Numbered from the stretch's first letter, positions 6,170-13,275 are shown. The stretch: 13,275 bases of DNA from Eubacterium sp. (GCA_017543415.1 JAFYGD010000075.1:1-13275); one strand, 5' to 3'. A program made the numbers and translations. Notes: generated by a model not told the origin, from the sequence alone.

Positions 6170-7414
6170 TCAGACAATATAATCAAATAATTCTTTAAGC
6201 GCCGCAGCGTTTACCGTTGCGTCAAGAAAAAGTCCGCCCTCGCGGTATTCTTCAAGGTGAACAACGCCCTCTCTTGCCCTTGAAGCAAGGCTCATTTTAT
6301 CGTAGGGAATTAGCAGCCGAACCCGCTTTTTATCGTTCGGGAGCGCCTTTTCAATCGCGGCAAGGAGATTGTCAACTCCCTCGCCCGTGAGCGCGCTGAT
6401 TTTAACGCTGTTTTCAAAAAAGTCAAAATCAAGCGCAGGGGCTTTATCGCATTTGTTAAGCACGTTTATTATCGGCTTACCGTCTGCACCGAGCTCGTTC
6501 AGAAGGTCAAGAGTTACACTGATATGCTCTGCGCATTCCTCGCTTGAAGCGTCACATACGTTGAGTATAACGTCCGCCCAGACAGCCTCTTCAAGAGTTG
6601 ATTTAAACGCGTCAACAAGCTGGTGCGGAAGCCTTCTTACAAGCCCTACGGTGTCAATCAGCATTATCTCGTCGCCGTTTGGAAGGGTAAGCCGCCTTGC
6701 CGTTGGGTCAAGGGTGGCAAAAAGCTTGTCCTCCTGTAAAACACCCGCGCCCGTAAGACAGTTCATAAGCGTGGATTTACCTGCGTTCGTATAGCCTACT
6801 ATGGCAACGCAAACCGCTCCGTTTTTGCGTCTTCGCTCGTGGAGCTGATTACGCCGCTTTTCAACCTTTGCAAGCTCGCGTTTCAGGGTATCAATACGGC
6901 GGTAAATGTGGCGCCTGTCGGTTTCAAGCTTTGTTTCACCGGGACCTCTGGTACCTATTCCGCCGCCGAGCCTTGAAAGCGCGGTACCCTTTCCGCCGAG
7001 CCGCGGCAGGGAGTATTTCAGCTGAGCAAGCTCAACCTGAAGCTTACCCTCGCTTGACCTTGCCCTTGCGGCAAAAATATCAAGAATAAGGGTTGTGCGG
7101 TCAATAGTTCTTACCGAGGTAATATTTTCAATATTCCTTACCTGAACGGGGCTGAGCTCGCCGTCGCTTATGATAAGGTCAATTTCGTTGTTTTTGCAAA
7201 ACTCCGCTATTTCAGAAAGCATGCCTTTACCGAGATATGTTGCCGCTTCGGGAGCGGGGCGCTTTTGAATTGCGGCGGAAACAACGTCCGCGCCTCCCGT
7301 TTTTGCAAGCTCAAAAAGCTCCGCCATTGAAGCGTCTGCATCGTATTCGCCCGTATCAAGCGAAATAAGAAAGGCGCGTTCCCTGTTATCGGTTTTGTTA
7401 AAGCTTTCAGTCAT
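6170..7414 (-). CDS. hflX: Ribosome-associated GTPase HflX
   Basis: HflX binds the 50S subunit and in E. coli splits stalled or hibernating ribosomes after stress. The 414-residue protein has the N-terminal HflX domain (about 12-120, with TYLGKGMLSEIA at 59-70), then LGGGIGTRGPGETKLETDRR (149-168), a linker signature of the family. A coiled, basic stretch follows (about 166-197). The GTPase domain shows G1 GYTNAGKST (207-215), the switch segment ATLDPTARR (233-241), G3 DTVGL (254-258), G4 NKCD (320-323) and G5 SAL (340-342). All nucleotide-binding motifs are intact. It starts 3 nt after the PBP stop codon with no clear ribosome binding site, so it is probably translated by coupling or from a weak site. 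Its position behind cell-wall genes suggests co-expression with growth rather than a separate stress promoter. Confidence 0.97.
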   Translation of the reverse strand: MTESFNKTDNRERAFLISLDTGEYDADASMAELFELAKTGGADVVSAAIQKRPAPEAATYLGKGMLSEIAEFCKNNEIDLIISDGELSPVQVRNIENITSVRTIDRTTLILDIFAARARSSEGKLQVELAQLKYSLPRLGGKGTALSRLGGGIGTRGPGETKLETDRRHIYRRIDTLKRELAKVEKRRNQLHERRRKNGAVCVAIVGYTNAGKSTLMNCLTGAGVLQEDKLFATLDPTARRLTLPNGDEIMLIDTVGLVRRLPHQLVDAFKSTLEEAVWADVILNVCDASSEECAEHISVTLDLLNELGADGKPIINVLNKCDKAPALDFDFFENSVKISALTGEGVDNLLAAIEKALPNDKKRVRLLIPYDKMSLASRAREGVVHLEEYREGGLFLDATVNAAALKELFDYIV

Positions 7415-7417
7415 ATA

Positions 7418-8815
7418 TTATTTGCGGTATTTTTTTGCTACCGCCTGCATTACTCTGTTGGCAACGGGACCTGCTGTAAGGCTTCCCGAATTACCGTTTT
7501 CAATAGCAACAACAAAGGCATAGGGGCAGCTTTCATCGTCCATAAAGCCCGTAAACCATGCAATGTTATGCTCATCGTACTGGTCAATCTGCGCCGTACC
7601 GCTCTTTGCGCAGAGCTTCAGTCCCTTGTAGTTGTATTCGCCGTACTGCTCTTCAATATTATAGCGCAGCATTGATTTGATTGTTGCAGCGGTTTCGGGG
7701 CTCATCATCTGCGTTTTGTTTGTCGGCAGGGTAATGTTGAGCTTTTTGCCCGCCTGGCTTGCAAGTCCGTCAACAACGTTAAAGGAAACTGCGGTTCCTC
7801 CGTTGGCAATGGCGCTTACAATTCGCAGCATGGTTATGGGAGCCATACGGGTGTCGCCCTGGCCTATACCCGTCCAGCCGAGTATATCGTCGGCAGCGTT
7901 GCTTTTAAGCGCAAATTTACCGGGATAGCAGTTTATATCGCCGCTGATTTTAATTGCCGAGCCTATACCGAGCTCCTTTGCCGTTGCATTGAGCTTTTCT
8001 TCACCGAGCTCTATCGCAATCTGCGCAAAGGCTGAATTACAGCTCTGCGCAAGCGCGGTTTTAAAGTCAACTTTGTGGCCGTGGTCTGCGTTACAGATTA
8101 TTTCAACGCCCTTCTTGGGCTTGAAAGCGCCGGAGCAGTCCCAGGTTCTTTCAAAAACGTCGGGCATATTTTCAATAGCGCAGATTGCGGTAACAATCTT
8201 GAAGGTGGAACCGGGAACATAACGCGCCGAAAGAAGACGGTTGATATATACGCCTTCGTATTCCTCGTTAGTGTTTATATCGTCCGGCATATTGTTTACG
8301 TCAAACGAAGGGTATGAGGTACAGCAAATAATATCGCCTGTTTTGTAGTTAACAACGCCTATGGTACCCTTGCGCCCGTCAAGCGCGTTGTACGCTTCGG
8401 CACAGATTTCGCTGTCAATCGTCAGCTTAAGGTCGTTGCCCTTGCCGTAGCGTTTAAGGTTGTAAACGCCGAACATAAGGTTGTAGCCCGTAAGCTTACT
8501 GTCGTAAACGGACTGAACGCCCGTTGAAATGAAATTGGTTTTGTCGCCTACAATGTGAAGGGTGCCCTTTCGGATTTGCCTGTTTTCATTGTAAACTCTT
8601 TCGCCGTCAACCGTTTTTGCAAGCTCAACGCCGTCGCAGTCGTAAATCGTGCCTGCGCCGATAAGCTCGCCGTTATGGTACATATGCTTGTTATAGCGCT
8701 TCATTGCCCACTCGCTTCCGTGGTTTACAAACGAAACGGTAAGAATAACTATGCCTGCGGTAAAAAGGATGCATAAAAGCCAGAGAAAGATGCCTCTTTT
8801 TGAAATCGTTTTCAT
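7418..8815 (-). CDS. Class B penicillin-binding protein (PBP2/PbpA-like transpeptidase)
   Basis: A DD-transpeptidase that cross-links peptidoglycan outside the membrane, anchored by one N-terminal helix (about 8-30). Residues about 45-145 form the short pedestal domain. The catalytic domain contains GSTFK (202-206) with nucleophile S203, the SCN motif (258-260) and KSGTA (404-408) in place of the usual KTG. At 465 residues it is shorter than FtsI or PBP2 (about 550-700) and near the length of the actinobacterial PbpA type. No PASTA domains are present. Its ATG overlaps the stop of the upstream SEDS gene as TAATG, so the two proteins are probably made together, as expected for a SEDS glycosyltransferase with its partner PBP. 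Whether it serves division, elongation or sporulation cannot be told from the sequence. Confidence 0.95.
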   Translation of the reverse strand: MKTISKRGIFLWLLCILFTAGIVILTVSFVNHGSEWAMKRYNKHMYHNGELIGAGTIYDCDGVELAKTVDGERVYNENRQIRKGTLHIVGDKTNFISTGVQSVYDSKLTGYNLMFGVYNLKRYGKGNDLKLTIDSEICAEAYNALDGRKGTIGVVNYKTGDIICCTSYPSFDVNNMPDDINTNEEYEGVYINRLLSARYVPGSTFKIVTAICAIENMPDVFERTWDCSGAFKPKKGVEIICNADHGHKVDFKTALAQSCNSAFAQIAIELGEEKLNATAKELGIGSAIKISGDINCYPGKFALKSNAADDILGWTGIGQGDTRMAPITMLRIVSAIANGGTAVSFNVVDGLASQAGKKLNITLPTNKTQMMSPETAATIKSMLRYNIEEQYGEYNYKGLKLCAKSGTAQIDQYDEHNIAWFTGFMDDESCPYAFVVAIENGNSGSLTAGPVANRVMQAVAKKYRK

Positions 8816-10086
8816 TATTTTGCGCCCTCCTTTTTAACCTTTTTTGCGCCGAGGTAGTTGTAGGTTCTGACGTCGGCTGCCTTGATAAAGGCAAGGATAG
8901 CCCAGCAGCTTATCATTGACGAGCCGCCGAGGGAAATAAACGGAATCGTAACGCCCGTAAGCGGAAGAATATCGGTAATGCCGAATACGTTAAGTCCGCA
9001 CTGGAAAAGCAGCAGTCCCGCACCCGCGATAGCGGCTATTGAATAAAACGCCGAACGCGCTGCAACGGAATTTATAAGCGCGGAAACCGCGATTGCAACA
9101 AAGGAGAGAACGAGGAGAATACCGAAAAGCAGTCCCCATTCCTCGCAGATTACGCCGAAAATGCTGTCAGACACGGGGGCGTAATAGGTTCTTACAAAGC
9201 CCCTGCCTATTCCTACGCCGAAAAGCCCGCCGCTTGCAATGCCAACAAGCACGCGCGTTTGCTGCATGCCCCAGCCGAACGGGTCGTCCCAGACGTGGCG
9301 GTAAACGGAAAAGCGGCGTAAAACGTAAGCCTTGTATTTAAGCACAATCGCTCCGCCCATAACAGCGGAAGCAACCGCAAGAATAATGGTTTTAATATCG
9401 CCCGAAGTCATAAAGGCAATAATCAGGAAGGTGATGAAGAAAATCAGCGCCGTACCGAAATCGCGCATAAGAATAAGCGAGCCAACGCAAAGCACTGAAA
9501 ATACGATATAGGCAATAATATTTTTTGAGGTCTGTATTTTTTCAAGCGTTGCCGCGCCTACGAAGATAAACGCAACCTTAACAAATTCGGAGGGCTGAAC
9601 GGTAACTCCGAAAACCTCAATCCAGTTGCGCGCGCCGTTGGTGGTTCCCGCAATTGCAAGGTTCACAAGAAGCAGCAGCAGCGCGCCGCCTGCAACGAAC
9701 GGACGCAGCTTCATGCAAAGGTCAACGTGGCCGAGCAGGAAAACAAGAACGGTAAACGCAACCGTTCCCGCAAGCACCATAAAAAACTGCTTGAAAGCGG
9801 AATCGGGGTAAACGCTGCCTATTGTTACAAGCCCCACTCCCGAAAGGAAGAAGGCTATCAGCTCCAGTTCAAAATTTCTTCTGTGAAAAGCGGTGTAAAA
9901 GAATACAAAATATGCCCATTCAAGCGCAACAAGGCAAAGCAGGGCAAGGAAAGCCTTGTTTTCAAATTTTTCCCCGCACGAGGCGCCTATAAAGCCCGTT
10001 GCAACCTGAAATACCGATAAAACGAAAAGCATAAGGAAATTGTTTATCGGCTTGATTTTAGGCTGTTTCTTTGCTTTAGATGCCAA
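8815..10086 (-). CDS. FtsW/RodA/SpoVE-family peptidoglycan glycosyltransferase (SEDS)
   Basis: An integral membrane enzyme that polymerises lipid II into glycan strands. The 423-residue chain has about ten hydrophobic segments. Family signatures are GARNWIEVFG (151-160), VQPSEFVKVAF (163-173), GMQQTRVLVGIASGGLFGVG (273-292), VSDSIFGVICEEWGL (305-319) with D307 at the expected catalytic aspartate, and DILPLTGVTIPFISLGGSSM (372-391). The start is TTG at 10084-10086, chosen because AGGGGG (10094-10099) lies 7 nt upstream and no in-frame ATG fits. It sits 11 nt after the FHA gene and overlaps the PBP gene by 1 nt. The final residues are basic and cytosolic. FtsW, RodA and SpoVE cannot be separated with confidence by eye. 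Pairing with a PBP2/PbpA-like partner is compatible with a RodA-type elongation role or a sporulation/division role. Confidence 0.95.
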   Translation of the reverse strand: MASKAKKQPKIKPINNFLMLFVLSVFQVATGFIGASCGEKFENKAFLALLCLVALEWAYFVFFYTAFHRRNFELELIAFFLSGVGLVTIGSVYPDSAFKQFFMVLAGTVAFTVLVFLLGHVDLCMKLRPFVAGGALLLLLVNLAIAGTTNGARNWIEVFGVTVQPSEFVKVAFIFVGAATLEKIQTSKNIIAYIVFSVLCVGSLILMRDFGTALIFFITFLIIAFMTSGDIKTIILAVASAVMGGAIVLKYKAYVLRRFSVYRHVWDDPFGWGMQQTRVLVGIASGGLFGVGIGRGFVRTYYAPVSDSIFGVICEEWGLLFGILLVLSFVAIAVSALINSVAARSAFYSIAAIAGAGLLLFQCGLNVFGITDILPLTGVTIPFISLGGSSMISCWAILAFIKAADVRTYNYLGAKKVKKEGAK

Positions 10087-10093
10087 AACAATT

Positions 10094-10099
10094 CCCCCT
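10094..10099 (-). promoter_or_regulatory. Ribosome binding site deciding the TTG start of the SEDS gene
   Basis: AGGGGG on the minus strand, 7 nt before the TTG at 10086. It shares its A and first G with the TAG stop codon of the FHA gene (10098-10100), so termination on one gene and initiation on the next are physically linked. Confidence 0.7.
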
Positions 10100-10841
10100 A
10101 TCTTTCATAGAATATGAACACCTTGTCGCCGAAGGTGAGCATATCCTCGTCAAATATCAGCTGCGGCTGACTGATGTATCTGCCGTTGAGCTTTGTGCCG
10201 TTATGGCTGTCCAAATCCGAAAGCGCCCAGCCGCGGCTTGTCCTGTGAATACGCGCATGGTGAGAGCTTACCGCCTGGCTTAAAAGCTGAATGTCGCAAT
10301 CCTCGCCCCTGCCGATTAAAACGTCCTGCTTTTTAAGGTAAACGGGGCGCTTTGTTTTAATGTCAACAAGAACTCCGTAGGCAACCGTTTTAGGCGCGGT
10401 TGTTCTGGCGGCGGTTCTGATTTGCTGCCTTGTCTGTGCATTGATTGCCTCGTCGCACTCAAATTTCATTGAAATACTGCCGATTTTAACAATGTCGCCG
10501 TTTTCAAGCACCGCGCTGCCGTCAATTTCTTCACCGTTTACGGTAATCTTTGCCGTGCGGTTTGAAGTGTCGGTAATCACCCAGTCGTGCCTTTTTTTAG
10601 CAATAACAGCGTGAAAACGCGCGACCGCGGGGAAGTTTAAAACAATGTCATTTGAACGGCTTTTGCCTATTGAGGTTTCCCAGTGGTCAATGTCAATTAT
10701 GGTGCCGTCGTTCTGGTCAACAAGCCTTGCAAGCTTGTGAATTCGCGGCCTGTTCCTGAAAAGAGAGATAACGCTTGCGCCGAGCACCGCTATTGCGGCA
10801 AGGGGCGCCAGGTACCTCATAATTGAAATAATAATATCCAT
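10098..10841 (-). CDS. Membrane-anchored protein with two FHA domains
   Basis: A 247-residue protein with an N-terminal membrane helix (about 3-28) and a cytosolic part holding two forkhead-associated domains, which read phosphothreonine signals. FHA2 (about 155-245) looks complete: IGRGEDCDIQL (176-186, R178), VSSHHARI (191-198, S192, H195) and LDSHNGTKLNG (210-220, N214). FHA1 (about 39-128) keeps the fold pattern (SIGKSRSNDIVL, RFHAVI) but has lysine 60 for the conserved arginine, alanine 74 for the serine, and no NGT. It may therefore not bind phosphopeptide. I chose the ATG at 10841 because GAGGGA (10846-10851) precedes it; an ATG at 10853 would add four residues but has no such site. 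It is first in the operon before the SEDS and PBP genes, resembling mycobacterial FhaB next to rodA-pbpA. It probably links phosphorylation to wall synthesis. Confidence 0.88.
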   Translation of the reverse strand: MDIIISIMRYLAPLAAIAVLGASVISLFRNRPRIHKLARLVDQNDGTIIDIDHWETSIGKSRSNDIVLNFPAVARFHAVIAKKRHDWVITDTSNRTAKITVNGEEIDGSAVLENGDIVKIGSISMKFECDEAINAQTRQQIRTAARTTAPKTVAYGVLVDIKTKRPVYLKKQDVLIGRGEDCDIQLLSQAVSSHHARIHRTSRGWALSDLDSHNGTKLNGRYISQPQLIFDEDMLTFGDKVFIFYER

Positions 10842-10870
10842 ATTTTCCCTCATATCTTAAATTTAATATT

Positions 10871-10899
10871 ATATTAAACATTGTGATTTGAAATGTCAA
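10871..10899 (-). promoter_or_regulatory. Probable sigma-A promoter of the FHA–SEDS–PBP–hflX–rsuA operon
   Basis: On the minus strand a perfect TTGACA (10894-10899), a 17-nt spacer and TAATAT (10871-10876) precede the FHA gene. Transcription would start near 10864, about 23 nt before the ATG at 10841. No other strong promoter is evident in the short gaps within the operon, so the six genes are probably one transcript. Confidence 0.72.
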
Positions 10900-10904
10900 T
10901 ACTA

Positions 10905-10933
10905 TTGAAATTAATTAATCTTTATTATATAAT
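10905..10933 (+). promoter_or_regulatory. Probable sigma-A promoter of galM
   Basis: TTGAAA (10905-10910), a 17-nt spacer and a perfect TATAAT (10928-10933) lie about 30 nt before the galM start. AAGGAG (10951-10956) is 6 nt before that ATG. Its -35 is only 5 bp from the -35 of the divergent operon promoter. Confidence 0.75.
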
Positions 10934-10962
10934 CAATATAGAAACATTAAAAGGAGATACAT

Positions 10963-12018
10963 ATGTCCTGTGAAAAAACTCTTTTTGGAAAGCTAAAAAG
11001 CGGTGAAGAGGTATTTCTTTACAAAATAACAAATATGTACGGCGCGTCCGTTACTTTACAGACTCTCGGCGCAGGTATTCATTCACTTTTTGTTCCGGAT
11101 AAGAACGGAAAGCTTGACGACGTTGTACTCGGTTTTGACGAGCCCGATTTTTATACCGACCCCGATTACGGTTATCAGGGGCTTGTTGTAGGCAGATGGG
11201 CAAACCGTATCCGTGACGGTAAATTCACCTTTGAAGGTAAAGAGTACAACACCCCGAAAAATCAGGGGAGCTGGACTCTTCACGGCGGCGGACGCTTTTC
11301 CTTTACCAACTGGGACGTTGAGGAAACCGGCGACGATTATATCGTTTTCAGCCGCTTTTCACCTGACGGTGAGGACGGCTTTCCCGGCAACTTCACCATG
11401 AAGGTTAAATACATTTTCGGCAGCGACAATATTCTTCATATTGAATATTCCGTACTGTGCGACAGGGATACCGTTGCAAACCCGACCAACCACGCCTATT
11501 TTAACCTTTCGGGCAAAAATGATGAAACAATAGAAAATCACACTCTTATGATTAACGCCGATTATTTTACCGAAACCGACGAAAGCCAGCTTCCCACGGG
11601 TGAGCTCGGCGAGGTTAAGGGAACCATGATGGATTTTACAACTCCCCATAAAATCGGCGACAGGATTGACGAGCCCTTCAGGGCTATTATTGACGGAATA
11701 GGTTATGATAATAACTATTGCTTAAGGAATAAAAACGGTGATTTTGAGCTTGCGGCTGTATTAAGCGAGGAAAACAGCGGAAGGATAATGGAGGTTTATA
11801 CCGACCTTCCGGGAATTCAGCTTTACTGCGGCGGCTGGCTTTCAAAGGGTTTCACCGCGGGCAAGGGCGAAAGCAGGGTTACCTTCAGGCGCGGCGTTGC
11901 GCTTGAAACCCAGTTTTACCCCGATTCGGTAAATCATAAAAACTTCCCCGTCCGGTATGTAAAAGCCAACGAGGAATTCAGAACGGTAACCCAGTTCAGA
12001 TTTAAAACGGAGGGATAA
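10963..12018 (+). CDS. galM: Aldose 1-epimerase (galactose mutarotase)
   Basis: Interconverts alpha and beta anomers of galactose and related sugars, feeding the Leloir pathway in the cytosol. The 351-residue length is normal. Family motifs are VVGRWANRI (75-83, with R82), the SWTLHGGG loop (103-110, H107), VANPTNHAYFNLSG (171-184, H177 as expected catalytic acid), GYDNNYCL (247-254, D249) and GVALETQFYPDSVNH (311-325, E315 as expected catalytic base). All key residues are present; asparagine 250 stands where many homologues have histidine. There is no signal peptide. The start has AAGGAG 6 nt upstream and its own promoter. No galK, galT or galE lies in the window, so it is not in a classic gal operon. 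It probably shares a transcript with the secreted protein that starts 2 nt after its stop. Confidence 0.96.
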   Translation: MSCEKTLFGKLKSGEEVFLYKITNMYGASVTLQTLGAGIHSLFVPDKNGKLDDVVLGFDEPDFYTDPDYGYQGLVVGRWANRIRDGKFTFEGKEYNTPKNQGSWTLHGGGRFSFTNWDVEETGDDYIVFSRFSPDGEDGFPGNFTMKVKYIFGSDNILHIEYSVLCDRDTVANPTNHAYFNLSGKNDETIENHTLMINADYFTETDESQLPTGELGEVKGTMMDFTTPHKIGDRIDEPFRAIIDGIGYDNNYCLRNKNGDFELAAVLSEENSGRIMEVYTDLPGIQLYCGGWLSKGFTAGKGESRVTFRRGVALETQFYPDSVNHKNFPVRYVKANEEFRTVTQFRFKTEG

Positions 12019-12020
12019 TA

Positions 12021-13275
12021 ATGAAAAGAATAACAAGTGTATTTTTAGCGCTGATTATGTTAACCTCCTGTCTTGCAGCAGCGGGATATCCGGTATATGC
12101 TGACGATTCTTTAACTGTAAATCTCAGCGTTGACGGCGACAGCAGCGGACCGATAGTTCACAGTGTTGACAGCAGTATAAGCAGTGCGGATTACGGACTT
12201 TCAGGCAAAGCTGTTTCGGTTGAAATCACCTGCACGGATACTGATAAAAAAGTAACCGCCTGGGAGGTTGGCGGTTTAACCGAAGGAACGGACTATGTTT
12301 TCAGGTTAAAAACGCAAAGACTTGCAATGATTGTTGTTCTGCTTTCGGCAGGCACTCTTAATGTTAACGCCGTTACCGAAGCGGCCACTTTGCCTAATAA
12401 ATTCGATATTTATGAAAACGACAGTGAAACGGTTTCCTCCAATTTCAGCGTTGACTGCCTGGGAAAGGTAACAGGATATAATCTCAGCGAACTGTGGGGA
12501 GTTGAAGATTCGGTAATTAACGGAAGCGTTTTGTATATGATTACATTCAACTGTCCAAAATGCCATTATGTAGACCGGTGGTGCCTTTGCAATGGTATGG
12601 ATGAAACGAATTTCTACTCGTATGACGAAGGCTCAGCCCGGCTTCTGCTTTTTGTAAAGGAATCGTATTCGGACAAGGTCGTTATTGAAACTACCGTATT
12701 AATCAATCACAACTGGGCGGATACGGCGTATACTCTTGAACCGACCTGCGGTGCACCGGGCACGGGAACAAGAACCTGTACACTCTGCGGAACAACAGAA
12801 ACGGTTGACGTTCCTGCTACCGGAAAGCATATATGGGGCGAGCCTGACGTTGAAGTTGTACCCACCTGTGTATGCGAAGGTCTGGTTCATAAAACCTGTA
12901 CGGTTTGCGGCACAACCGTAAATGAAATTGTTCCGCCTTCGGGAATTCACGTTACGGTTATTGACCCTGCCGTTGAGCCCACCTTTGATTCGGCAGGCAA
13001 AACCCAAGGAAAGCACTGTGAAACCTGCGGTGCTGTATTATCCGCACAGAAGGTAATTGCAAAGCTCGGAGCGCCGGCTCTTTCAAAGGTAAAGCGCGGT
13101 AAAAAGGCGTTTACGGCAACCTGGAAAACGGTTAAAAGCATTGAAGGCTATCAGATTCAGTATTCGCGTAAAAAGAGCATGAAGGGCGCAAAAATTAAAA
13201 CCGTTAAGGGCGCTTCAAATGCAAAGCTTACCGTTAAAAAGCTAAAAAAAGGCAAAAGGTATTACGTTCGTATCA
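12021..13275 (+). CDS. Secreted or lipid-anchored Cys-rich repeat protein with fibronectin-III-like end (truncated by window edge)
   Basis: Open from the ATG at 12021 to the right edge (418 residues seen). GGAGGG (12009-12014) overlaps the end of galM and sits 6 nt before the ATG. The N-terminus is a signal peptide (MKR, then a hydrophobic run). It contains LTSC (14-17), a lipobox match that would make C17 a lipid anchor, and also a VYA-D site after residue 27 for ordinary signal peptidase. Residues 28-175 are of unknown fold, with an odd hydrophobic run LAMIVVLLSAG (101-111). CPKC (178-181) and CLC (188-190) follow, then CTLC (253-256), CTVC (293-296) and CETC (333-336), exactly 40 residues apart and flanked by GTTE/GTTV and PATGKH/PPSGIH. 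From about 351 a lysine-rich fibronectin-III-like domain starts (EGYQIQYSRKKS, KKLKKGKRYYVRI). It is a surface protein; the function is unknown. Confidence 0.88.
   Translation, partial: MKRITSVFLALIMLTSCLAAAGYPVYADDSLTVNLSVDGDSSGPIVHSVDSSISSADYGLSGKAVSVEITCTDTDKKVTAWEVGGLTEGTDYVFRLKTQRLAMIVVLLSAGTLNVNAVTEAATLPNKFDIYENDSETVSSNFSVDCLGKVTGYNLSELWGVEDSVINGSVLYMITFNCPKCHYVDRWCLCNGMDETNFYSYDEGSARLLLFVKESYSDKVVIETTVLINHNWADTAYTLEPTCGAPGTGTRTCTLCGTTETVDVPATGKHIWGEPDVEVVPTCVCEGLVHKTCTVCGTTVNEIVPPSGIHVTVIDPAVEPTFDSAGKTQGKHCETCGAVLSAQKVIAKLGAPALSKVKRGKKAFTATWKTVKSIEGYQIQYSRKKSMKGAKIKTVKGASNAKLTVKKLKKGKRYYVRI

Noticed and set aside
6369..6794. 141-codon plus-strand frame opposite hflX
   Set aside because: It lies wholly antisense to the GTPase domain of HflX, whose motifs are all intact, and has no supporting signals.
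10842..10853. ATG at 10853 as the start of the FHA protein
   Set aside because: No ribosome binding site precedes it, whereas GAGGGA lies just before the ATG at 10841 and would otherwise be coding.

Overview
The window looks like chromosomal DNA from a low-to-moderate GC Gram-positive anaerobe of the Clostridia, most likely near Ruminococcus/Oscillospiraceae. The basis is the large fused-type PurL, a DUF4830-like protein, the FHA–SEDS–PBP gene order, strong AGGAGG-type ribosome binding sites, sigma-A-type promoters, and a secreted protein with CxxC repeats and a fibronectin-III-like end. This placement is inference from protein style, not from a database search. No rRNA, tRNA, CRISPR array, insertion sequence or phage gene is visible. 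All gene-free gaps are shorter than 300 bases.

Layout. (1) 1-2118, minus: the N-terminal 706 residues of PurL, cut by the left edge. (2) 2119-2273: divergent promoters for purL and a PAS gene. (3) 2274-3392, plus: a protein of three PAS-like modules with no output domain, closed by a strong terminator. (4) 3420-3731, plus: a shortened PTS EIIA-like reading frame, probably a remnant, whose 3' end contains the terminator of the convergent gene. (5) 3721-4806, minus: a CdaR/PucR-type regulator whose promoter is covered by a 37-bp palindrome. (6) 4975-10841, minus: an apparent six-gene operon, FHA protein – FtsW/RodA/SpoVE – class B PBP – HflX – DUF4830-like membrane protein – RsuA-type pseudouridine synthase. 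(7) 10842-10962: two back-to-back promoters. (8) 10963-12018, plus: galactose mutarotase. (9) 12021 to the right edge, plus: a secreted or lipid-anchored Cys-rich repeat protein, cut by the window.

How the genes may work together. The FHA protein, SEDS glycosyltransferase and transpeptidase form a peptidoglycan synthesis module. Such modules are usually tied to Ser/Thr phosphorylation through the FHA domain, but no kinase or phosphatase gene is present here. HflX (ribosome-associated GTPase) and RsuA (16S rRNA modification) follow in the same transcript, so wall growth and ribosome maintenance genes are likely co-expressed. galM and the secreted protein form a second, short transcription unit.

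I do not see a convincing new multi-gene system. The points most worth a second look are the palindrome over the cdaR-like promoter, the EIIA remnant carrying its neighbour's terminator, the PAS-only protein, the tandem FHA protein whose first domain lacks phosphothreonine-contact residues, and the 40-residue CxxC repeats of the secreted protein.
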